Below are positions 16,224 through 24,718 of a stretch of 64,000 bases of DNA, piece after piece. A program made the position numbers and the translations under genes. The notes beneath the pieces are model-generated. The model ran no database searches and was not told the origin of the DNA. It worked only from the letters and a program-made list of their open reading frames with translations. Numbering within the stretch: the stretch's first letter is position 1; every line of letters begins with the position of its first letter. Origin of the DNA: Acidobacteriota bacterium (GTDB taxonomy: Bacteria > Acidobacteriota > Terriglobia > Terriglobales > SCQP01). The stretch spans positions 1 through 64,000 of the forward strand of contig JAKASR010000005.1 in assembly GCA_021818955.1 (NCBI GenBank). The letters run 5' to 3'.

Positions 16224-17057
16224 ATGTCCAGCAACGGCGCCAAACTTTGCAGCTATTTCCTCATCCGGATCGCGCCCGACCCGGTACGGCAGGAATTTCT
16301 CAATATTGGGGTGGCGTTGTTCGACTCCGCCGGCGGCTTTGCCGACCTGCGCCTGATCCACGATTACCGCCGGCTGCAATGCCTCTTTCCCGGGCTCGAC
16401 CTGGAAGCCGATCTGCCGCAACTGGAAAGCGCCTTGCGCGAGGAACTGCGGCAGCCGGACCGGCTGCTGGCGGCGGCGGATGAAAAATTTTCGCTGGCGC
16501 TGCAATTCACCGAGCGGCGTTCGGTGCTTACCGCCGATCCGGCGCAGGAGCTGGAACGGCTGTTTGCGCAATACGCCCGCCCGCCGGCGCTGGCCGCTGC
16601 CATTGCGGCCGCGCTCTCGCCCCGCCGGCAACTGCAGGCCCGCATGAAGACGGAATTCCAGGCCGCCGGGGTGCTGCAGTTCCTCTCGCCGGAATGGGCG
16701 GTGGCGCAGTTCATGCCGACCACCGACCGTTTCCGCTTCGATTACCATTACCGTCCCAATGGCGTGCATAAACTATTGCACGCCGTCACGCGCGCCTCCG
16801 ACAGCAGCGTGATCAAGGAACTCAGCTATACCGTCAGCCGGCTGGCTGCCCGCAAAATTCCGCTGGAATTGACCGCGATTACCGAGGCGGCGTCGGAAGC
16901 CGCCGGCCTGTGGGGCGAGGGTGAAGCCGCGCAAGCAGGCCAAGAGCGCTGGCAGGAGCATGAGCGCATGCTGGCCGAGGCCGGCATCCAAATCCGGATG
17001 GCGGCTGAACTGCCGGGGCTGGCACAAAAAATCCGCTCGGAACTAAGTCTCGGCTGA
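16224..17057 (+). CDS. DUF3037-type protein, partner of the HipA-like kinase
   Basis: The 277-residue protein starts with YFLIRIAPDPVRQEFLNIGV and VALFDSAGGFADLRL, which is the characteristic opening of DUF3037 proteins. Later motifs include FMPTTDRFRFDYHYRPNGVH and a C-terminal charged helical region. No catalytic motif is evident. The gene follows the HipA-like kinase gene by 3 bp; this pairing recurs in many bacteria, and the protein may regulate the kinase or be its substrate, but its function is unknown. The C-terminus is longer than a minimal DUF3037 domain. Confidence 0.75.
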   Translation: MSSNGAKLCSYFLIRIAPDPVRQEFLNIGVALFDSAGGFADLRLIHDYRRLQCLFPGLDLEADLPQLESALREELRQPDRLLAAADEKFSLALQFTERRSVLTADPAQELERLFAQYARPPALAAAIAAALSPRRQLQARMKTEFQAAGVLQFLSPEWAVAQFMPTTDRFRFDYHYRPNGVHKLLHAVTRASDSSVIKELSYTVSRLAARKIPLELTAITEAASEAAGLWGEGEAAQAGQERWQEHERMLAEAGIQIRMAAELPGLAQKIRSELSLG

Positions 17058-17082
17058 CTGCCAGCGGGGGAACGGGTGATGC

Positions 17083-17742
17083 TTATCCGCCGGCCCGCGC
17101 GGCGAATTTTTTTCGCCACGCCCAAGCCAAGTCGCTGACGGAAGCTAATGCGCGCGCAGCGGCATGATTTTCGGGTTCGTGGTACATGATCTCGCTGACG
17201 CGCCCAATCGTCCATTGGGGATAAGGGCGGGCTTGCAGGCGCAATGGTTGGCCGGCTGCAACTTCGCCGCCCTGGAGCACGCGCAAAAACCATCCACTGC
17301 GGAAATTGGAACGGATGGCGCGCTCCAGCCCGGGGCGGCGCAGCACCCGGTCGAGCTTGGCGCAGGGCTGGCGAGGATAGGCCACCTGCAACCGGCAGCC
17401 GCCGAGCGCATAAATGTCGCCGATCGAGACGCAGTATTCATCCTGGCCCGCCACCGTAAAATTTTCGCCAAAACTGCCGGGCGGCAGGGCGCGGCCCCAC
17501 TCGCGCTCCCAAACCGGATAATGACGGCGGGCATAAACCAGCACCGCCCGGTCGGGGCCGCCGTGATTGACGGTATCGGCTTGCATGTCGCCGCTCACGC
17601 CCGCCGGTGACAGCATCACAGGCCCGGAAATGGCCTGTTTTTTCAGCGCCGAGGCGCATTCGGCGCCCGCCGCGTCGTCCGCCGCAGGCGGATAAACGCG
17701 CGCCTGTCCGACTTGAATTGAAATCACCAGCGCGTCAGTCAT
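17083..17742 (-). CDS. MOSC domain protein, YiiM type
   Basis: The 219-residue protein has the beta-barrel MOSC domain. Characteristic motifs are GVSGDMQADTVNHGGPDRAV, YPVWEREWG, PPGSFGENFTVAG, GDIYALGGCRLQVAYPRQPC, with the conserved Cys, and a C-terminal helical 3-alpha region. YiiM proteins use a molybdenum cofactor to reduce N-hydroxylated compounds; that activity is known for the E. coli protein and is inferred here. It is convergent with the DUF3037 gene (25-bp gap). Length fits the family (about 220). Confidence 0.88.
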   Translation of the reverse strand: MTDALVISIQVGQARVYPPAADDAAGAECASALKKQAISGPVMLSPAGVSGDMQADTVNHGGPDRAVLVYARRHYPVWEREWGRALPPGSFGENFTVAGQDEYCVSIGDIYALGGCRLQVAYPRQPCAKLDRVLRRPGLERAIRSNFRSGWFLRVLQGGEVAAGQPLRLQARPYPQWTIGRVSEIMYHEPENHAAARALASVSDLAWAWRKKFAARAGG

Positions 17743-17850
17743 TGGTTGGCGAGGCCGGAATGGATACAGTAATCTATAAAGTACCCTACCCGGGCACGGA
17801 TGGCCGGGCTACACTAAAACCCCAACCCGGCCGCGCAGGAGAATACAGCA

Positions 17851-18978
17851 ATGCCAACCGTGGCGACACGCGGTCTTGAGGACGTAGTCGCGTCCCCCTC
17901 TTCGATCTGTTTTATTGACGGCAACCGCGGCATCCTCGCCTACCGTGGCTACGATATACACGATCTGGCCGAGCGTTCCAGCTTCACGGAAACCACCTAC
18001 CTGCTCTGGCACGGACGCCTGCCGCGCGCCGAAGAACTGGCCGCGCTCGAGCGGCAACTGCACGCCGCCATGAATCTCCCCGAGCCGGTGTTGGCCATGC
18101 TGCGCCAGTGGCCCCCGGACGCCGCCCCCATGGACACCTTGCGCACCGCCGTTTCCGCGCTGGGTTTGTACGACCCGGAAGCCCGGCTGATGACTCCGGA
18201 GGCCAATCGCAACAAGGCGCTGCGCCTGCTGGCGCAAACCCCGGTGCTGGTGGCCGCGCTGGAACGCGCCCGCCGCCATCAGCCTCTCCCCGCTCCCGAC
18301 CCGGCGCTGTCGCTGCCGGCCAACTTCCTTTACCTGCTTACCGGCGCGAAGCCGGGCAAAACCGCCGAACGGGCGATGGATATCGCCCTCATCCTGCACG
18401 CCGACCATGAATTCAACGCTTCCACCTTCGCCGCCCGCGTGACCGCCGCCACCCTTAGCGACCTGCATTCGGCGGTGACTTCGGCCCTGGGCGCGCTCAA
18501 AGGCCCGCTGCACGGCGGCGCCAACGAAGCCGTCATTCGGTTGCTGCTCGAGCTGGAGGGCCGCGACCCGGTGCAAATGGTGCAAGATAAGCTGGCGGCG
18601 CGGCAGAAAATTCCCGGCTTCGGCCATCGCGTCTATCACACCGAAGACCCCCGCGCCACCCATCTCCGCCAGATGGCCAAAGAGCTGACCCAATCCAGCG
18701 GCCATACCCAGCTCTATGAAGCCTCGCGCCAGATTGAGCAGTACATCAACCGGGAAAAACATCTCAACGCCAATGTGGATTTCTATTCCGCCTCGGTTTA
18801 TTACAGCCTGGGCATTGCGCCCGATCTCTATACTCCCGTCTTCGCCATCTCGCGCATGAGCGGCTGGACAGCGCACGTGCTCGAACAATACGCCGACAAT
18901 CGCCTCATCCGCCCGCGCGCGGAATACATCGGGCCGGAAGTGCCGCAATCCTACCTGCCCATCGATCAGCGCGGCTGA
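17851..18978 (+). CDS. gltA: Citrate synthase
   Basis: This enzyme condenses acetyl-CoA and oxaloacetate to citrate. The 375-residue protein is the short type typical of Gram-positive and acidobacterial enzymes, not the 430-residue E. coli type. It has ILAYRGYDIHDLAERSSF near the N-terminus, the first catalytic His in GPLHGGANEAV (about 225), the second in IPGFGHRVYHTEDPRA (about 264) and the catalytic Asp in NANVDFYSASVYY (about 313). An AGGAG box precedes the ATG by about 10 nt. Methylcitrate synthase is an alternative because the two families are close, but no prp genes are nearby. Confidence 0.88.
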   Translation: MPTVATRGLEDVVASPSSICFIDGNRGILAYRGYDIHDLAERSSFTETTYLLWHGRLPRAEELAALERQLHAAMNLPEPVLAMLRQWPPDAAPMDTLRTAVSALGLYDPEARLMTPEANRNKALRLLAQTPVLVAALERARRHQPLPAPDPALSLPANFLYLLTGAKPGKTAERAMDIALILHADHEFNASTFAARVTAATLSDLHSAVTSALGALKGPLHGGANEAVIRLLLELEGRDPVQMVQDKLAARQKIPGFGHRVYHTEDPRATHLRQMAKELTQSSGHTQLYEASRQIEQYINREKHLNANVDFYSASVYYSLGIAPDLYTPVFAISRMSGWTAHVLEQYADNRLIRPRAEYIGPEVPQSYLPIDQRG

Positions 18979-19041
18979 AGCCCAACGCCGCTCCGCGGCC
19001 GCTTTTATCCGATCCAGCCGCGCTTCCGCTATCCTAGCGGT

Positions 19042-19951
19042 GTGCGTGTGCTGATTTCGGGCGGGACCGGTTTTATCGGCCGGGCGGCTGCTGGCCGCGC
19101 TGCAGGCTGGCGGGCACGCGATTTCCGTGTTCACGCGCGGCGCGCAGCCGCCCGGCCTGCCGGCGGAAACACGCATCTTCGCCGGCGATCCCCGCGACGC
19201 GCAAGACTGGCGGGCGGCGCTGGAAAACCAGGAGGCGGTGATTCATCTGGCCGGGGAGCCGGTGGGGCCGGCGCGCTGGACCGCCGCGAAAAAACGCCGC
19301 ATCCGCGATTCGCGCGTGCTCACGACCGCAGCCCTGGCCCTGGCCGCTTCGCAGCTTCCCGCGCCGCCGCGCGTCCTGCTGCAGGCTTCCGGCGTCGGCT
19401 ACTACGGCGACGCCGGCGAACGCGTACTCGCCGAGAACGCTCCACAAGGCGATGATTTTCTGGCGCGGGTGGCGGCTGAATGGGAAGCCGCCGGCAACGC
19501 CCTGACCCGGCTGGGGGTGCGCGTGGTGCAATTGCGCGCCGGCCTGGTGATGGATCCGCGCGGGGGCGCTCTGCCCCGGCTGCTGCTGCCGCTGCGCTGG
19601 GGCTTGGGCGGACGGCTGGGCAATGGCCGGCAATGGGTTTCCTGGATCGACCTGGAAGACCTGATCCGGCTGGCGATCTTCGCCCTGGAAAGCCCGCAGT
19701 TGCGCGGCCCCGTCAACGCGGTCGCGCCCGAGCCCCGCCGCAATGCGGAATTGATCTCCGCCCTCGCCCGCGGCCTGCGCCGCCCGGCAATCTTCCCGGT
19801 TCCGCCCTGGCTGTTGCGCGCCACGCTGGCTGAAGGCGCTTCCCTGCTGCTGTTTTCCCAGCGCGCCCTACCCGCCGCGGCCCAAGCCGCCGGCTTCAAG
19901 TTCCATTACCCTGGCCTTGAACAGGCGCTGCCCCGCTGGCTGGGCGCCTAG
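19042..19951 (+). pseudogene. TIGR01777-type SDR epimerase with a single-base frameshift
   Basis: A GTG at 19042 opens with VRVLISGGTGFIGR, the NAD(P)-binding Rossmann motif, but the frame then goes out of phase. The other frame continues with LLAALQAGGHAISVFTRG and stays homologous to the end (VIHLAGEPV, VLLQASGVGYYGD, FVSWIDLEDLI-like region). Removing one G from the GGG at 19082-19084 restores GFIGRRLLAALQAGGH exactly. The rest (about 302 residues) is intact and has the family's YYGD active-site region and C-terminal DUF1731-like end. It is either an early pseudogene or an assembly error; a start at ATG 19127 alone would lack the cofactor motif. Confidence 0.75.
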
Positions 19952-19966
19952 CTGCCTCGCCATCGC

Positions 19967-20185
19967 AAAGCGTTAACGGCCGAGTCGGACAGCAGTTTTC
20001 GTCATAGGCAATTTCGGAGAAATTGCCTAAACCATGCCCGCAGGCCGAAGCGCGGGGTTCCGGTTAGGTCCGGCGCCTATGAACGACAATAAACTTTCGG
20101 CAGCCATGAGTATTCACCATGCGTCCGGTTTCGGCCGGACCTTTGCGAAAGCGTCAGCGCCTAAAAGTAAAAGCGGCCGAGCCGC
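19967..20185 (-). repeat. Dispersed composite repeat, inverted full copy
   Basis: This is the only copy in the window on the minus strand. Read on the plus strand it starts with AAAGCGTTAACGGCCGAGTC and ends with GTAAAAGCGGCCGAGCCGC. It contains the mini-hairpin GGCAATTTC-GGA-GAAATTGCC (20007-20027), a diverged GC hairpin and the CCGGTTTCGGCCGG block. It lies between the epimerase stop and the GH18 gene, and an open frame through it joins the GH18 frame but is not needed for that protein. Confidence 0.85.
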
Positions 20186-20243
20186 TTCGCCCGCCTCGCC
20201 CTGTTCTCTTGTGTTCCCTTTGGCTTTATTCCACACTGGCGAG

Positions 20244-21359
20244 GTGAGAACCTGGATTTTCTGCTCCGCCCTCCCTGTTTGCCTCAGCCTGCTGACGCCC
20301 GCCTGGGCCGCCCCGAGCCACGCGCGGCGCCGGCCGGCGGTGCTGATGTACACCGTCAATCGCGCCGATGCCTGGAAGGATTTTCAGCACCACGCCGGCC
20401 AAATCGATATCATTGCGCCGCAAGTGCTGGTCGCCAATGCCCGCGGCCAGGTTAGCGGCAATGTGCCGCCCAAGCTGGCGCAATTGGCCGCTCGCGACCA
20501 GGTGCGCCTGCTGCCGCTGATCATCAATGCCGGCTTCAATGAAACGTTGATGGATCGCCTGCTGCACTCGCCCGCGGCCGAGCGCCGCATGGTCCGCAGC
20601 CTGGTGCGGCGCGCGCGCGCCGGCCGCTGGTGGGGCGTGCAATTCGATTTTGAGCACATTCCCGCGCGTGATCGCGCCCGCTACAACGCGCTGGCGCGGC
20701 TGGCCGGCCAAGCCCTGCACCGCGCAGGCAAGCGCTTCAGCGTCACCATCGTGCCGCGCATGTCGGACCGCCCCGGCGATTTCACCGCCGGCGGCTGGCG
20801 CGACTGGGCTGGAGTCTACGATTACCGTGCCCTGGCCCGCGCCAGCGATTTTCTGACCATCATGACTTATTCCGAATATAGCGGCCTCACCCGCCCGGGG
20901 CCGATTTCCGGACTGCCCTGGATCCGCCGCTGCCTGCGTTATGCCTTGCGGCAGGCGCCAGCGCGGAAAATCTCGATTGGCGCGGCCTTCTATTCCGGCA
21001 TCTGGCGTGGACCGGCGGGAATCCGCCTCGCCTCCTTGCCGCTGGTCCCCAGCCGCTACCGGCCATTACATCCCAATCCCTGGAAATCTCATGTGCCGGA
21101 AAGCGCGGAGTTGATGCGCGTCTGGCAGCAGCTTCCCGGCCGCTGGCAGGAACGCCAGCAGGCTTACAGCGCCGTTCGCCAGACTGCCACCGGGACCGAA
21201 GTGGTCTGGTACAGCATGGCGCGCAGCCTGCAGGCGCTGCTCCGGCTGACGCGGCGCGACCATCTGGCCGGGATTTCCGCCTGGCGGCTGGGACAGGAAG
21301 ACCCCGGCGTCTGGAAACTTCTGCCCGCTCGCCGCGCGGTCCCTCTAGCCGCTCCATAA
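20244..21359 (+). CDS. Secreted GH18-family glycosyl hydrolase
   Basis: I start this gene at GTG 20244, which gives a clear signal peptide (VRTWIFCSALPVCLSLLTPA, cleavage after AWA). The frame is open further upstream only because it crosses the repeat. The mature 345 residues form a GH18 TIM barrel like YaaH or YdhD spore-germination proteins. The catalytic motif is WWGVQFDFEH (DxxDxE-like, with the acid Glu), preceded by LLPLIINAGFN and followed by DFLTIMTYSEYSG and KISIGAAFYSG. The substrate is probably a beta-1,4-linked GlcNAc polymer. No LysM or SLH module is present. The ribosome binding site is weak. Confidence 0.82.
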   Translation: MRTWIFCSALPVCLSLLTPAWAAPSHARRRPAVLMYTVNRADAWKDFQHHAGQIDIIAPQVLVANARGQVSGNVPPKLAQLAARDQVRLLPLIINAGFNETLMDRLLHSPAAERRMVRSLVRRARAGRWWGVQFDFEHIPARDRARYNALARLAGQALHRAGKRFSVTIVPRMSDRPGDFTAGGWRDWAGVYDYRALARASDFLTIMTYSEYSGLTRPGPISGLPWIRRCLRYALRQAPARKISIGAAFYSGIWRGPAGIRLASLPLVPSRYRPLHPNPWKSHVPESAELMRVWQQLPGRWQERQQAYSAVRQTATGTEVVWYSMARSLQALLRLTRRDHLAGISAWRLGQEDPGVWKLLPARRAVPLAAP

Positions 21360-21497
21360 ACCTGTGCAAGCCGAAAGGTTGGGATTTCGATGCCCGCTGC
21401 CCTCAGGCCGCTCGCGAGCGTTTTGGTTTTTCGCCGTTAGCTTTCAGCTTTTCCTGCAGCTGGTAGCTGCCGGCTGAAGCTGGTAGCTTTTTATCCT

Positions 21498-21977
21498 ATG
21501 AACTTTTTGCCGGAACCCCGCTCTTTCTTTGCCCGCTGGCCCTGGAAGCCACTAGCCGTCGGCGTGGCGATCACGGTGGCCGCCGTGTTGGCCTTGCGCT
21601 GGGGCAGCCGGCAAGAAAACACGCCTAGCGGCAAACCGGACCTCGCCTACGCCGCCCATATCGAATTACGCGCCACCGCGGCCTTGCGCGCCGAAACCAT
21701 GATGGCCGGCTCGGTTTATTACATTGACGGCCGCATTCAAAATCGCGGCCCGCTGCCCATCAGTTTTTTAACCGCGCGGCTGCAATTCTTCGACCCCTTT
21801 GGCCAGATCGCGCAGGTGGCCAATCGGCCGATTGTCGATGCCGCCAGCGGCCTATTGAAACCGGGCGAAAGCCGCAGCTTTCGGCTGGGGTTCAGCCATA
21901 TCTCCGCGCTTTGGAACCAGGCGCCGCCCGCCATGCGGCCGGTTTCGATTTTTGTCATGCCGCCGGCCAAACGTTGA
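21498..21977 (+). CDS. Membrane-anchored hypothetical protein
   Basis: The 159-residue protein has a single N-terminal transmembrane helix (KPLAVGVAITVAAVLALRWG, about 18-37) and an extracytoplasmic domain of about 115 residues. The domain shows beta-strand periodicity with GSVYYIDGRIQNRGPLPISF and a C-terminal LKPGESRSFRLGF, which resembles the FxLYD/DUF2393-type immunoglobulin-like domains of bacterial membrane proteins. I do not recognise a specific function. It ends 11 bp before the GH31 gene, so the two are probably cotranscribed. Confidence 0.65.
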   Translation: MNFLPEPRSFFARWPWKPLAVGVAITVAAVLALRWGSRQENTPSGKPDLAYAAHIELRATAALRAETMMAGSVYYIDGRIQNRGPLPISFLTARLQFFDPFGQIAQVANRPIVDAASGLLKPGESRSFRLGFSHISALWNQAPPAMRPVSIFVMPPAKR

Positions 21978-21988
21978 AAGGATCTGGA

Positions 21989-24595
21989 ATGGTTTCACGC
22001 CTTCTTCGCCAGTCAAGTTCGCGGCGTATCTTGCCGCTCGCGGCCCTGCTGCTGGCCTCGTCTCCGCAGGCCTGGGCTAATTGGCATTCGGTGGGCGCCA
22101 TGCCGCCGGCGGTGCGGCGCGCCAATGGCGTGGAATATCGCAATCCGCAAGGCCTGGTGCGCATCTACGTGCTTAGCCCGGGCGTGATCCGCGTGCGCTT
22201 CCTGCCGGCCGCCCTGCTTCCGGCCGCGGATAGGCAACTGCCCGGCGGCTTGCCGCTGCGGCTCGGTCGCGATCATTCCTTCGCCGTCACATCGCCGCCG
22301 CCGCCACGGACCAGCTTTCAGTTTCAGCCCGGCCCCGCCACCGACCGCCTGACCACCTCGCAACTGCAACTGCTGATCTTGCGCAATCCCTTTCGCCTGA
22401 CGTTTCTGGATTCCGCCGGCCATATCCTCGACCAGGACACCGCCGCTCAAGGCATGGCCTATGCTGGCGCGCGCGTGCGCGTCTGGAAGCAACTCTCCGA
22501 CGCCGACCATTTCTTCGGCTTCGGCGAAAAAACCGGCCCGCTCGACAAGCGCAATCTCAAGCTGGGCGGGGTTGCCTACGCCATGTGGAACTCCGACGTC
22601 TTTGGCTATGGCGACGCCACCGATCCGCTCTATTCCGATATCCCCTTCTTCCTGGTGCTGCGCAACGGCATGGCGCACGGCATTTTTTTCGACAATACCT
22701 GGCGAAGCTGGTTCAATATCGGCCACTCCAGCCCGGACCGTTTCAGCTTCGGCGCCGAAGGCGGAGCGCTCAACTATTACCTGATTGCCGGCCCGTCGCC
22801 GCGCCTGGTGCTGCGGCGTTATAGCCGTCTGACCGGGCGCATGCCGCTGCCGCCGCTCTGGGTGCTCGGCTATAACCAATGCCGATACAGCTACGCGCCA
22901 GCGGCAAAAGTGCTCTCCATCGCCCAGGGCTTTCGCCAACGCCATATTCCCGCCGACGTCCTCTGGCTCGACATCGCCTACATGCGCGGCTATCGCGTCT
23001 TCACCTGGAGCCCGCGGCGCTTCCCGCATCCGCGCCGCATGCTGGCGCAGTTGCATGCCGAGGGCTATCACGTGGTCACCATCATCGACCCCGGCGTCAA
23101 AGTTGACCCTGGCTATCGCGCCTACGCCAGCGGGTTGCGGCAGAACGTGTTCGTGCGCTATCCCGACGGCAGCCTCTATGTGGGCCCGGTCTGGCCCGGC
23201 CCGGCGGCTTTTCCCGACTTTACTTCCGCCGCCGCGCGCGCCTGGTGGGCGCGGCGCATTGCCGGCTTCGCCAGCGCCGGCGTGGATGGCATTTGGAACG
23301 ACATGAACGAGCCCTCGGTCTTTAATACCCCCAGCGGCACCATGCCCGATCAGGTGATGTTCTCCAATGCCGGGCGCCCCGGCAGCAACGCCGAAGACCA
23401 TAACGTCTTTGGCCAGCAGATGTCGCGCGCTACCCGCCGCGGCTTGCTCGGCCTGCGCCCCAATCTGCGCCCCTTCGTGCTGACGCGCTCCACCTATGCC
23501 GGAGGCCAGCGCTATGCCGCGCTGTGGACCGGCGACAACCGCGCCGACTGGGTGCACCTGCGCCATGGCGTCACCACCCTGCTGGGCATGGGCATTTCCG
23601 GTTTTCCCTTCGTCGGCAACGATATTGGCGGCTTCGCCGGCGCCGGCTCGGCCCGGCTGTGGACCCGCTGGGTGGAGGCGGGCGCGTTTTTCCCCTTCAT
23701 GCGCGCCCATGCCGATATTCAAGACCCGCCCAAGGAACCCTGGGTGTACGGCCCCCGCTTCACCGCCTACAACCGCCGCGCCATCAAGCGCCGCTACCAA
23801 TTTCTGCCCTATATCTACAATTCGTTCTATCGCAGCTCCCAAGACGGCATGCCCATGATGCGGGCGCTGATGCTGGAATATCCGCAAGACCCGCAAACCT
23901 ATACTTTGTCGAATGAATTCTTGTTCGGCCGCGATTTGCTGGTCGCGCCGGTGCTGCGCGCCCATCGCCGCCAGCGCAGCGTCTATTTACCCCGCGGCAA
24001 CTGGTATGCGCTCCACAGCGGCCAAGTCTTCACCGGGCCGGCCACCATCACCGCCCGCGCCGGGCTGGGACAAATTCCGCTCTATGCCCGCGAAGGCGCG
24101 GTGCTGTTCCGCGCGCCGGTCATGCAGACCACGGCGGCATGGGCCACCGCGCCGCTGATCTATGACATTTACGCCCGCCAGGCCACCCGGCGCCAATACT
24201 ATGAAGACGATGGCGCCACCCTCGCCTATGAAAACGACGGCTTTTTCCTGCGCCGTATCATTGCCGCCCCTGAAAACGGCGGCTGGCGGATCACGCTGAC
24301 CGGAGCGCAAGGCACTTACCGTCCCCGTCATGTTGTCAATGAGCTCTGGCTGCACGGAACCGCGCGCCCGCAAGCGGTGCTGTTAAACGGCGCGGCGCTA
24401 TCGCATTTGGCCGGCGAGCCGGGCTCCGCCGCACATCCACAACGTGTGCCGCTGGGCTGGTGGTATGCGCCCGGCAGCGCCCGCCAGGCCTCCGCGTTGC
24501 GCATCGTGATTCCGCAATCGCCCTTTCAGCAAATCGTGCAGGTGATCGCCGCCGCCCCCGCAACCTCGCCCGCGCCGCCGCCCGATGGCCCTTAA
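21989..24595 (+). CDS. Secreted GH31-family alpha-glucosidase
   Basis: The 868-residue enzyme removes alpha-linked glucose or xylose residues. The start at ATG 21989 has GAAAGGATC upstream and yields a signal peptide (SRRILPLAALLLASSPQAWA). Domains in order are an N-terminal beta-sandwich (to about 290), a TIM barrel with ADVLWLDIAYMRGYRVFTW, the nucleophile Asp in GIWNDMNEPSVFN, the acid Asp in LWTGDNRADW and FVGNDIGGF, and C-terminal beta-domains. Length is typical. It sits with GH18 and upstream of GH35 genes. Alpha-xylosidase is an alternative; the WNDMNEPS motif favours alpha-glucosidase. Confidence 0.9.
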   Translation: MVSRLLRQSSSRRILPLAALLLASSPQAWANWHSVGAMPPAVRRANGVEYRNPQGLVRIYVLSPGVIRVRFLPAALLPAADRQLPGGLPLRLGRDHSFAVTSPPPPRTSFQFQPGPATDRLTTSQLQLLILRNPFRLTFLDSAGHILDQDTAAQGMAYAGARVRVWKQLSDADHFFGFGEKTGPLDKRNLKLGGVAYAMWNSDVFGYGDATDPLYSDIPFFLVLRNGMAHGIFFDNTWRSWFNIGHSSPDRFSFGAEGGALNYYLIAGPSPRLVLRRYSRLTGRMPLPPLWVLGYNQCRYSYAPAAKVLSIAQGFRQRHIPADVLWLDIAYMRGYRVFTWSPRRFPHPRRMLAQLHAEGYHVVTIIDPGVKVDPGYRAYASGLRQNVFVRYPDGSLYVGPVWPGPAAFPDFTSAAARAWWARRIAGFASAGVDGIWNDMNEPSVFNTPSGTMPDQVMFSNAGRPGSNAEDHNVFGQQMSRATRRGLLGLRPNLRPFVLTRSTYAGGQRYAALWTGDNRADWVHLRHGVTTLLGMGISGFPFVGNDIGGFAGAGSARLWTRWVEAGAFFPFMRAHADIQDPPKEPWVYGPRFTAYNRRAIKRRYQFLPYIYNSFYRSSQDGMPMMRALMLEYPQDPQTYTLSNEFLFGRDLLVAPVLRAHRRQRSVYLPRGNWYALHSGQVFTGPATITARAGLGQIPLYAREGAVLFRAPVMQTTAAWATAPLIYDIYARQATRRQYYEDDGATLAYENDGFFLRRIIAAPENGGWRITLTGAQGTYRPRHVVNELWLHGTARPQAVLLNGAALSHLAGEPGSAAHPQRVPLGWWYAPGSARQASALRIVIPQSPFQQIVQVIAAAPATSPAPPPDGP

Positions 24596-24658
24596 TTCAA
24601 CGTGGTGTGGAGTGGCACTGCCGCAAAGGTGGCTATTCTATCCGCTTTTCTTTCCGTG

Positions 24659-24680
24659 GCAAGCAATGTCGTTTGCTTGC
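24659..24680. terminator. Possible bidirectional hairpin between convergent genes
   Basis: GCAAGCAA (24659-24666) and TTGCTTGC (24673-24680) form an 8-bp stem with a 6-nt loop. It lies in the gap between the convergent GH31 and deaminase genes, where a shared terminator is expected. No clear T-tract follows on either strand. Confidence 0.4.
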
Positions 24681-24718
24681 TCGCCTTGGCGGACTTCCGG
24701 TTTTGAGCTTTGAGCTTT

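Noticed and set aside
22013-23965. A 650-residue minus-strand frame across the GH31 gene
   Set aside because: The plus-strand protein has complete GH31 motifs; the antisense frame has none.
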